Shown here piece by piece: positions 26,612 through 34,865 of a stretch of 64,000 nucleotides of DNA. Within the stretch, counting starts at the first letter, position 1. The number at the start of each line of letters is the position of its first letter. A model generated the notes under the pieces. That model did no database searches, was not told where the DNA came from, and was given only the letters and a program-made list of their open reading frames with translations. This DNA is from Sphingobium fuliginis (GTDB lineage: Bacteria; Pseudomonadota; Alphaproteobacteria; Sphingomonadales; Sphingomonadaceae): contig NZ_SEON01000010.1 of the NCBI RefSeq assembly GCF_004152845.1, positions 1-64,000 of the forward strand, given 5' to 3'. Made by a program: the position numbers and the translations under genes.

Positions 26612-26627
26612 TGTTCCACGTGGAACA
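26612..26627. other. parS site (mnmE-mnmG intergenic)
   Basis: TGTTCCACGTGGAACA is a perfect 16-base palindrome matching the parS consensus exactly. It lies in the 59-base gap between mnmE and mnmG, 4 bases after the mnmE stop in the transcribed direction. Confidence 0.92.
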
Positions 26628-26630
26628 TGG

Positions 26631-27914
26631 CTATTTACCGATGCAGAATCCGGCAAACAGGCGGTCGAGCATGTCCTCCGTACCGGCTCGTCCGGTCAAC
26701 AGGTCTATGGCCTGACGGGCCTGTCGCAACTCCTCCGCTACGATCAGCAGATCGTCCGATGCCTGCGCGGCGCTCAGATGCCCGTGCAATTGCGCCCCGG
26801 CTTCCCGCTGCCGCCGGTGCAGGGCATAATCGCCCTCACCCGGCAGGAGAGCGGCGGCGCGTTCGAGCAGAATGGATGTCAGGCGATCCATCCCCTCGCC
26901 TGTGACGGCCGAAAGCCGAATACCGGGGCGGTCCGTAGCCATGTTCCGGTCGCATTGCGCGGCAACCAATAGGGCGTCCGCGCGAGGAACCTCCTCCGCC
27001 GGACCCAACCAGAGGATGATGTCCGCCGCGTCCAGCGCGCCCCGCGCCCTGTCCATGCCGATGGCTTCAATGGCATCGTCCGTCTCGGCGCGCAGGCCGG
27101 CGGTGTCCGTGAAAAGAAAGGCGGTGCCATGCAGCGCGGCCGGTACTTCTATCCGGTCGCGGGTCGTCCCGGCTATGTCCGACACAATCGCCGCCTCCCG
27201 CCCGACAAGCCGGTTGAGCAGCGTCGACTTCCCCGCATTGGGCGGGCCTGCCAGAACCACGCGAACGCCGTCGCGCAACCGCTCGGCCGATGGCGCGGCG
27301 AGCATGGCTTCGACTTCCCCTGCCAGTCCATGGACGCCCTGGTCGATCCGCGCCTCCATTCCCTGATCGGGCACATCATCCTCATCGGAGAAATCCAGCG
27401 CCGCTTCCGTCATGGCGGAAAGATCGAGCAATGTTCGGCGCCATCCCTCCACCCGCCGTGAAAAATGGCCTTCCGCCATCAACAAAGCCGCGCGCCGCTG
27501 CTGCTGTGTCTCGGCAGCGAGCAGATCGGACAGCCCCTCCACCGCGTTCAGATCCATGCGGCCATTGGCGAAGGCGCGGCGTGTGAACTCTCCCGCTTCG
27601 GCCCGGCGCAATCCTTCGAGCGTGCCCAGCGCCTGCTCGACCGCGGCGATGACCGCCCGCCCGCCATGGCAATGCAGTTCGGCCAGGTCCTCGCCGGTCG
27701 CCGTATCCGGTCCGGGAAACCACAGGATCAGGGCCCGATCCAATAAGGCGCCGTCGCGGGGGTCGTGCAGCGACGCCAGCCGGGCCCGCCGGGGTGGTGG
27801 CAATTGCCCGGCCAGCGCAAGAAGCGCCCGGCCTGCCGCCGGTCCGCTGATCCGGATGACAGCAATGCCGGCAGGGGGCGCGCCGCTCGACAGGGCAAAG
27901 ATGGTGTCCGTCAC
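26631..27914 (-). CDS. mnmE: tRNA modification GTPase MnmE
   Basis: A 427-residue GTPase. It has an N-terminal tetrahydrofolate-binding domain, helical domain and inserted G domain with G-P-P-N-A-G-K-S-T (about residue 222). The C-terminal tetrapeptide C-I-G-K ends in the conserved C-x-G-K motif. The start is GTG at 27914. It works with MnmG in the next gene on U34 modification of tRNAs. It is somewhat short for the family but complete. Confidence 0.95.
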   Translation of the reverse strand: MTDTIFALSSGAPPAGIAVIRISGPAAGRALLALAGQLPPPRRARLASLHDPRDGALLDRALILWFPGPDTATGEDLAELHCHGGRAVIAAVEQALGTLEGLRRAEAGEFTRRAFANGRMDLNAVEGLSDLLAAETQQQRRAALLMAEGHFSRRVEGWRRTLLDLSAMTEAALDFSDEDDVPDQGMEARIDQGVHGLAGEVEAMLAAPSAERLRDGVRVVLAGPPNAGKSTLLNRLVGREAAIVSDIAGTTRDRIEVPAALHGTAFLFTDTAGLRAETDDAIEAIGMDRARGALDAADIILWLGPAEEVPRADALLVAAQCDRNMATDRPGIRLSAVTGEGMDRLTSILLERAAALLPGEGDYALHRRQREAGAQLHGHLSAAQASDDLLIVAEELRQARQAIDLLTGRAGTEDMLDRLFAGFCIGK

Positions 27915-27935
27915 GGCGCGCCGTCCCTGGCAGGA

Positions 27936-28196
27936 TCAGCCCGGATTCTTGTCGCCATTCTTGCCCGGCATTCCGGCCAGGCCGATGTCCATCATCTGCT
28001 TGAACAGGCGCATTCCGGCATCGCCCAAGGGCGAGAAGCTCTTGAACAGGGTCTCCATCTGCTCGACATTGGCGACGCCGTCGAAGCTGTCGAGCATCGT
28101 CTTCACATATTTGTCGTGAATGGGGGTGACATCCGGCAGCCCCAGGAAAGCCCGGGCCTCCGCAGGAGTGCAGTCGACGTCCACGCTTACCTTCAT
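27936..28196 (-). CDS. DUF6489-like small protein
   Basis: An 86-residue protein starting M-K-V-S-V-D-V-D-C-T-P-A-E-A, predominantly helical with a Met/Phe-rich middle and a G-K-N-G-D tail. It lies 21 bases upstream of mnmE on the same strand. I recognise it as a short family typically next to mnmE in sphingomonads (DUF6489). Its function is unknown. Confidence 0.72.
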   Translation of the reverse strand: MKVSVDVDCTPAEARAFLGLPDVTPIHDKYVKTMLDSFDGVANVEQMETLFKSFSPLGDAGMRLFKQMMDIGLAGMPGKNGDKNPG

Positions 28197-28354
28197 ATCC
28201 TGCTACCCTTTGCTGCAGCCACCCTTTACAACGCCTCATGCCGCAACAAGGGCGCGCAAGGCAAATTTTTTGACGGCAAGCATGGTTGCACTCCGCCCCG
28301 CAACCGCCATTATGCCGGCCATCGACAATGTCAGGAAAAAGGAAAGGATTTCCC

Positions 28355-29053
28355 ATGGCAGCATTCACATCCATCCCCACGCTGGAGGGCGATGCCCGGT
28401 TCGATGTCTATGTTGCCCGGCCGCAGGGAACGCCCAAGGCCGCGATCGTGGTGATCCAGGAAATCTTTGGCGTGAACGAGGGGATTCGGCGCAAATGCGA
28501 TGGCTGGGCGGCGGCCGGCTATCTGGCCCTTTCTCCCGATCTTTTCTGGCGCGAGAAGCCGCATGTCGAGCTGGATGCCGACATAGCGGAGGATTTTCAG
28601 GCGGCCATCGGCCATATGCAGAAATTCAACCAGGATCAGGGCATTCGCGACATAGAGGCGACGATCAAGGCCGCGCGGGAGGAACTGGGGCAAGGCGGCA
28701 AGGTCGGGCTGGTCGGATATTGCCTGGGCGGGCGGCTGGTGTTCATGTCGGCTTGCCGGACCGATGGCGATGCGTTCGTGGCCTATTATGGCGTCGGCAT
28801 CGACGGCCTGCTGAAGGAACAGCACGCCATCGGCAAGCCGGTGCTGCTGCATGTTCCCACCGCCGACGGCTTCGTTCCGCCCGAGGTGCAGCAGAAGATG
28901 CATGACGGGCTGAAGGACAATCGTCATGTCACCCTGCATGATTATGAGGGGCTGGATCACGGCTTTGCCGCCGAGATGGGCGCGCGCCGCAACGAGGCGG
29001 CGGCGCAGCTTGCCGATGGCCGGACCGCGGATTTCTTCGCGGCCCATCTCTGA
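28355..29053 (+). CDS. Dienelactone hydrolase family protein
   Basis: A 232-residue alpha/beta hydrolase. The cysteine nucleophile sits in G-Y-C-L-G-G (about residue 121), with E near residue 36 in I-Q-E-I-F-G and the catalytic His in L-D-H-G-F near 205. The start at 28355 is fixed by GGAAAGGA at 28341-28348. Family members open lactone rings; a role in aromatic breakdown is possible but no pathway genes surround it. Confidence 0.88.
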   Translation: MAAFTSIPTLEGDARFDVYVARPQGTPKAAIVVIQEIFGVNEGIRRKCDGWAAAGYLALSPDLFWREKPHVELDADIAEDFQAAIGHMQKFNQDQGIRDIEATIKAAREELGQGGKVGLVGYCLGGRLVFMSACRTDGDAFVAYYGVGIDGLLKEQHAIGKPVLLHVPTADGFVPPEVQQKMHDGLKDNRHVTLHDYEGLDHGFAAEMGARRNEAAAQLADGRTADFFAAHL

Positions 29054-29068
29054 CCGGGAGGCAAAGGC

Positions 29069-30037
29069 ATGACGCAGGCATGGCGGATGGTGGCACGCAC
29101 GCATGGCGGGCCGGAGGTGATCGCGCGGGAAGAGTTCGACCCCGGCCTGCCCGGTGAAGGCGAATTGCTGATCGCGCAGGATGCCGTCGGGTTGAATTTC
29201 ATCGACACCTATTTTCGCAGCGGCCTTTATCCCGCGCCGTTGCCCACGCCGATCGGCGCGGAAGGTGCGGGCCATGTCGCCGCCGTCGGTCCGGGCGTCA
29301 CCGGCTTTGCCGTGGGCGACAAGGTGGGCTGTGCGGTCGGACTGGGCGCCTATGCCACGCATCGGATGGTGCGCGCCGACCAGACGGTGAGGATTCCGGA
29401 TGCCGTCACCACGCAGGATGCGGCGGCGATGATGCTGAAGGGCATGACCGCCTGCTATCTGGCGGAGGACATCGTCACCCTGGATGCGGGGCAGTTCGCG
29501 CTGGTCCATGCCGCCGCCGGCGGTGTCGGTTCCGTGCTGGTGCCGTGGCTGCGCGACAAGGGCGTGCTGGTGATCGCCCATTGCGGATCGGCGGAAAAGG
29601 CGGCGAAGGTGGATGCCGAACATAGCCTTTATGGGAGCTTCGACAGCCTGGCATTCGCCGTGCGGGAGATCACCGGCGGGCGTGGAGTGGATGTCGTCTA
29701 TGACGGCGTGGGCAAGGATAGCTGGAGCGCGTCGCTGGCGTCGCTCAAGCGGCGCGGCCTGATGGTGAGCTACGGCAATGCGTCCGGCGCGGTGCCGCCG
29801 ATCAGCCTGCTCGAACTCAGCCGGGGTGGGTCGCTTTATGTCACCCGCCCGACCCTGTTCGACTATATCGCTACTCCCGAAGAGTTGGCGCGGACGGCCG
29901 AAAGGCTGTTCGACCGCATGGCGCGGGGCGTGGTAAGGACCGTCGTCGGCCAGCGCTTTGCCCTGGCGGATGCCGCCGACGCGCACCGCGCGCTGGAGGC
30001 GCGGCAAACCACGGGAAGCACGCTCCTGATCCCCTGA
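29069..30037 (+). CDS. NADPH:quinone oxidoreductase (zeta-crystallin-like)
   Basis: A 322-residue zinc-independent medium-chain dehydrogenase. The NADPH site is H-A-A-A-G-G-V-G-S-V-L (about 150), and the quinone reductase signature L-N-F-I-D-T-Y-F-R-S-G-L-Y is near residue 45. GGGAGGCAAAGG precedes the ATG. It starts 15 bases after the dienelactone hydrolase stop, suggesting one operon. Confidence 0.92.
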   Translation: MTQAWRMVARTHGGPEVIAREEFDPGLPGEGELLIAQDAVGLNFIDTYFRSGLYPAPLPTPIGAEGAGHVAAVGPGVTGFAVGDKVGCAVGLGAYATHRMVRADQTVRIPDAVTTQDAAAMMLKGMTACYLAEDIVTLDAGQFALVHAAAGGVGSVLVPWLRDKGVLVIAHCGSAEKAAKVDAEHSLYGSFDSLAFAVREITGGRGVDVVYDGVGKDSWSASLASLKRRGLMVSYGNASGAVPPISLLELSRGGSLYVTRPTLFDYIATPEELARTAERLFDRMARGVVRTVVGQRFALADAADAHRALEARQTTGSTLLIP

Positions 30038-30180
30038 CTGCCGCAGGCAGGGCTGGAAGCGGTTTGCGTCGGTATCGGTCGGATGACAGTGCACGTCACA
30101 TCATTGGAAACGCATTGTTTTTCAAGGCGGGCGGCATATTCCGCTCGACCGGGGCCCACCGGAATGGCAAGGCGCGGTCG

Positions 30181-31200
30181 ATGAACGCCTTTGCGCCCCT
30201 GCTCGCGCCGCTCTGGTTCGCCCAGCTTTTCACCGGCGCCAAATCCTTTGTCGACAATCCGCTGATCGGTTCGACGCGGCTCAATTCGCTGGGGCTGCAC
30301 GCGGCGCGCGTGCAGGCGGCGCAGGCCATGACGGCCCGGCGCCGCAAACGATTGGCCAATGCCGTCGATCCGGAGCATCGGACGACTTTCGACCGGGACG
30401 GTGTCGTTGAAATCCGGGATTTCCTGTCGACAGAAACCTTCCGCGCCCTCCAGGAACAACTCTTTTCCTACCGCGGACCGGCGCGGGAAATGGTTCAGGG
30501 CGACACGATCACGCGGCGGCTGGCGCTGGACCCCGCCGCCCGGCGCGCCATTCCGGCCTTCGAAGCCTTCCGCCGGGATGGCCGCTGGCAGGCGCTGTCG
30601 CGCTATGTCTCCGGCTTCGACATAGAGCCGCTGCTCTACGTCCAGTCCATCCTGCCGCAGCGGCGCGACGCCGCGCCTGATCCGCAGCTCGCTTTCCATG
30701 CCGATACCTTCTATCCGGCGATGAAGGCATGGCTGTTCCTGGAGGACGTGCCGGTCGAAACCGGTCCCTTCGCCTATGTGAAGGGGTCGCACCGGTTGAC
30801 GCCGCAGCGGCTGGCCTGGGAAAAGCAGCGCAGCCTGAGCGCGCGCGATGGCGATTGCCGTCTTTCCGCCCGAGGATCGCTGCGCATCGATGTCAGCGAA
30901 CTGGCGGCCTTGGGCCTGCCGCAGCCCAGCATCTATGCAGTGCCCGCCAACACCCTGCTGATCGCCGACACATTCGGCTTTCATGCGCGCAGCCCGGCCA
31001 GCACCCCCGCGACGCGGGTCGAGATTTGGGCCTATGGCCGTCGCAACCCGTTCCGGCCGGCCAGGGGATGGGATGTCTGGAGCCTGCCCGGCATTGCCGA
31101 GCGCCGGATTCCGCTGCGCTGGTGGCTGGGCGATAAGGCCGCCGGCCTGATCAGGCAGCCATGGCGGCCGGTGGGCATCAAGGGCGCGGCGGACGGTTGA
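30181..31200 (+). CDS. Phytanoyl-CoA dioxygenase (PhyH) family protein
   Basis: A 339-residue Fe(II)/2-oxoglutarate oxygenase-like protein. The iron-binding H-x-D is visible as F-H-A-D-T-F (about residue 177) and the distal His as G-F-H-A-R-S (about 268), followed by an Arg (T-R-V-E-I-W) suited to 2-oxoglutarate. The ATG at 30181 is chosen by N-terminal quality; the frame is open upstream to 30064. The substrate is unknown. Confidence 0.82.
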   Translation: MNAFAPLLAPLWFAQLFTGAKSFVDNPLIGSTRLNSLGLHAARVQAAQAMTARRRKRLANAVDPEHRTTFDRDGVVEIRDFLSTETFRALQEQLFSYRGPAREMVQGDTITRRLALDPAARRAIPAFEAFRRDGRWQALSRYVSGFDIEPLLYVQSILPQRRDAAPDPQLAFHADTFYPAMKAWLFLEDVPVETGPFAYVKGSHRLTPQRLAWEKQRSLSARDGDCRLSARGSLRIDVSELAALGLPQPSIYAVPANTLLIADTFGFHARSPASTPATRVEIWAYGRRNPFRPARGWDVWSLPGIAERRIPLRWWLGDKAAGLIRQPWRPVGIKGAADG

Positions 31201-31245
31201 TCGGTGCGCTGAAGGGCGCATGGAGCCCTTCTGCCATAACCCGCC

Positions 31246-31311
31246 GTGTTCCTGCGCAGGCAGGAACCCAGTTCAAACGGCGGGACTGGGTTCCTGCCTG
31301 CGCAGGAACAC
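31246..31311. repeat. Perfect 27-base inverted repeat (GTGTTCCTGCGCAGG family)
   Basis: Left arm 31246-31272 (starts GTGTTCCTGCGCAGGCAGGA) and right arm 31285-31311 are exact inverse complements around a 12-base loop. It lies between the convergent phyH and terC genes and can act as a terminator stem for both. The TCCTGCGCAGGA core recurs near 12861 and 59471, with degenerate relatives at 15278 and 50771. Confidence 0.9.
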
Positions 31312-31326
31312 AGATGCCCAATCTCT

Positions 31327-32046
31327 CTAGACGAAGAGCGTCAATATGCCGACCTGATGGTCGACGATGCCGTCGTAGATCATCTTGATCGCGACATAGA
31401 TGATGACCGCCAGGCCCAGATAGGCGATCCAGCGGAAGCGCTCGATATATTTGGCGATGATGTTCGCGGCGATGCCCATCAGCGCCACGGACAGAATCAG
31501 CCCGATGATCAGGATGCCGGGATGATCGCGCGCCGCGCCCGCCACCGCCAGCACATTGTCGAGGCTCATCGAAACGTCAGCGACCGCCACCGCCCAGGCC
31601 GCGCCCGCGAAGCTCTTGGCCGGACGCAGGCCGGATATGTCGTCGTCGCCGGTGTCGGGCGTGTCCCCGCCCCGCTTCGGGTGGAGTTCGCGCCACATCT
31701 TGAACGCCACCCACAGCAGCAGCAATCCGCCCGCCAGGATCAGCCCGACGATCTGCATCAGCTGCGTCACCACCAGCGCGAAGCCGATGCGCAGCACCAG
31801 CGCGGCGATGATGCCGATCAGGATCACCTTCTTGCGCTGTTCCGCAGGCAGGCCCGCCGCCAAGGCGCCGACGACGATCGCATTGTCCCCCGCCAGCAGA
31901 ACGTCGATCATCAACACCTGGCCGAAGGCAGCCAGCGCGGCGGGCGAGCCGATATTGCTGAAATCATTGACGATATGCGCCCAGATGTCGGCGGGTGAGC
32001 CGATCCCCTGAGCCGCAGCGGCGGCGGTTGCGAGTAGGTCGATCAT
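31327..32046 (-). CDS. TerC family integral membrane protein (YjbE-like, putative metal ion exporter)
   Basis: A 239-residue protein with about seven membrane helices. The two family signatures carrying acidic residues within helices are A-G-D-N-A-I-V-V-G-A (about residue 52) and S-L-D-N-V-L-A-V (about 160). TerC/Alx members move divalent metals such as manganese. The gene follows rho on the same strand after a terminator. No yybP-ykoY riboswitch was recognised in its 134-base leader. Confidence 0.9.
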   Translation of the reverse strand: MIDLLATAAAAAQGIGSPADIWAHIVNDFSNIGSPAALAAFGQVLMIDVLLAGDNAIVVGALAAGLPAEQRKKVILIGIIAALVLRIGFALVVTQLMQIVGLILAGGLLLLWVAFKMWRELHPKRGGDTPDTGDDDISGLRPAKSFAGAAWAVAVADVSMSLDNVLAVAGAARDHPGILIIGLILSVALMGIAANIIAKYIERFRWIAYLGLAVIIYVAIKMIYDGIVDHQVGILTLFV

Positions 32047-32086
32047 GACGGCCTGCTATCCCCTGAAAATATGGCCCAAAACAAAG

Positions 32087-32114
32087 GGGCCGCCAGACCG
32101 GAGTCCGACGGCCC
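32087..32114 (-). terminator. Probable terminator after rho
   Basis: On the minus strand GGGCCG (32109-32114) pairs with CGGCCC (32087-32092), followed downstream by CTTTGTTTT. It lies between the rho stop (32181) and the terC start (32046). Confidence 0.6.
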
Positions 32115-32180
32115 GAAAAATCGCGGCGGCGCGATGGAATGGATGCGCGCCTCCGGCAGAAGCACAACCCATGCCGCGGC

Positions 32181-33437
<1,257 letters not shown>

Positions 33438-33584
33438 TCGCGTGAAGTCCGATGGAATGAGAGACGAGGAAGGAGAAATGGGGAAGGTCTGCCCGGCAAT
33501 GACTCGGGGAAACCCGCGCCGGACGGGCGGGATAGAATGTCTGGCGTTTAGCGATCTGCCATAGGCCAAGTCAAGGTGGCTGAG

Positions 33585-33600
33585 CCGTTCAGTTGAACGG
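33585..33600. repeat. CCGTTCAGTTGAACGG palindrome upstream of rho
   Basis: Seven-base perfect arms flank a two-base centre in the divergent rho/protease intergenic region. It could be an operator or a small hairpin; no regulator is known from sequence alone. Confidence 0.4.
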
Positions 33601-33693
33601 AAATTGCCGATATGCGCCCTGCCGCGAATGAAATGGGATGGGCGGAACCGGGGCGCTCATGCTATACAGGAATAAAATTAGGAGGAACGGGAG

Positions 33694-34650
33694 ATGGGAC
33701 GCTGGCGCGCCGCTCTGGGCATCGCGATCGCGATCGCCAGCCCTCCCCTTGCGGCGCAGGATCGCCCGGCGCTGGACCCCGAAGAGCCGCCGGCGGTGAT
33801 CCGCACCATTGCCAGCGACGACGCCCGCATCACCATCCCCATCCAGATCGACGGCAGGGGGCCGTGGAATTTCGTGGTCGACACCGGATCGCAGCGCACC
33901 GTCATTTCCCGCGCCCTGGCCGAACGGCTTGCGCTGCCGCTGCGGGATCGGGTGACGGTGATCAGCATGACCGGCCGAGCGGAGGTGGACACGGTGGCCG
34001 TCCCGCGCCTGGGCTTCGGCAAGACCGTGGTGGACGACATAGAGGCGCCGGTGCTGGAAGGCGAGCATATCGGCGCGCCGGGACTGTTGGGATTGGACGG
34101 CCTGCACGCCAAGCGGCTGCTGCTGAATTTCCGCACGGGCCAGATGGAGATCAGCAACAGCAAGCGGAGCTGGCGCGACCCCAATGTCATCGTCGTCGAG
34201 GCGCGGCGGCGCCAGGGGCAGCTGATCCTGCTCGATTCCGACGTGAACGGGATGCAGGTCAGCATCATCCTGGACACCGGCACTTCGGTCAGCGTCGGCA
34301 ATATGGCGCTGATGAACAAGCTGGTGCGCAAGAAGAAAGCGCCCGCGATGAAGCTGGTGACGCTGACCAGCGTGACGGGAGAGACGCTGTCGGGCCAGGC
34401 GGGCCTGATCGACCGGGTGCGCATGGGGCAGGTCACGCTGAACGAGATGCCGGTGATGTTCGCGGATGCCCAGCCCTTCGCGGAACTGGAGCTTCAGGAC
34501 AAGCCCGCGCTGCTGCTCGGCATCGACGCGCTCAAGCTGTTCGACCGGGTGGCGATCGACTTCGGGCGGGGGAAGGTCGACTTCCTGCTGCCGGATACGG
34601 GGCTGCTCGACCGGAAACGCTTCGCGACGGCGCGGAGAGCGGCGGGTTAG
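33694..34650 (+). CDS. Secreted double retropepsin-like aspartic protease
   Basis: A 318-residue protein with a signal peptide (residues 1-22, ending P-L-A-A-Q). There are two retropepsin-type halves. The first has F-V-V-D-T-G-S-Q-R-T-V-I-S (Asp near residue 57) and the second I-I-L-D-T-G-T-S-V-S-V-G (Asp near 192). Each is followed by a hydrophobic L-L-G-L-D/L-L-G-I-D segment typical of retropepsin folds. The two DTG motifs suggest a single-chain, pseudo-dimeric active site acting in the periplasm. AGGAGG stands before the ATG. Confidence 0.82.
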   Translation: MGRWRAALGIAIAIASPPLAAQDRPALDPEEPPAVIRTIASDDARITIPIQIDGRGPWNFVVDTGSQRTVISRALAERLALPLRDRVTVISMTGRAEVDTVAVPRLGFGKTVVDDIEAPVLEGEHIGAPGLLGLDGLHAKRLLLNFRTGQMEISNSKRSWRDPNVIVVEARRRQGQLILLDSDVNGMQVSIILDTGTSVSVGNMALMNKLVRKKKAPAMKLVTLTSVTGETLSGQAGLIDRVRMGQVTLNEMPVMFADAQPFAELELQDKPALLLGIDALKLFDRVAIDFGRGKVDFLLPDTGLLDRKRFATARRAAG

Positions 34651-34680
34651 GCATGGTTTAAGCGGAAAACCGGTGGCCCC

Positions 34681-34698
34681 CTTCGACAGGCTCAGGGC
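34681..34698. repeat. Single arm of the CTTCGACAGGCTCAGGGC repeat
   Basis: This 18-base unit matches one arm of the inverted repeats at 39130-39207 and 41806-41883. Here it stands alone, 22 bases from the MITE-like element, with no partner arm. Confidence 0.7.
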
Positions 34699-34719
34699 AG
34701 CCTTTTCCGCACCATGCCC

Positions 34720-34865
34720 TAGAGCCAATCGACATTCAGCCCTGACGGCCTGCAAATGACGCTTTTCCGTGCTTCCGGTGCTCACCTACTTTGAGTAGGC
34801 TGCGCGCCGGGTCACGGAAAACCACCATTTTCGGCTCGTCATCATCTGAATGTCGATTGGCTCTA
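34720..34865. mobile_element. MITE-like element, copy 1 (146 bp)
   Basis: Perfect 20-base terminal inverted repeats: TAGAGCCAATCGACATTCAG (34720-34739) and its complement (34846-34865). The ends are TA, consistent with a TA target duplication plus GAGCC-type ends, as in IS630/Tc1-mariner elements. Internally CTTTTCCGTG pairs with CACGGAAAA and CCTACT (34785-34790) with AGTAGG (34794-34799), so the element folds into a long hairpin. It has no coding capacity. The right-end TAG is the stop codon of the penicillin-binding protein gene. Confidence 0.85.

Noticed and set aside
28331..30094. 587-codon minus-strand frame
   Set aside because: It is antisense to the dienelactone hydrolase and quinone reductase genes, both of which have clear active-site motifs.
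32047..32180. Possible yybP-ykoY riboswitch upstream of terC
   Set aside because: The 134-base gap contains the rho terminator hairpin, and the conserved riboswitch loop sequences were not found.
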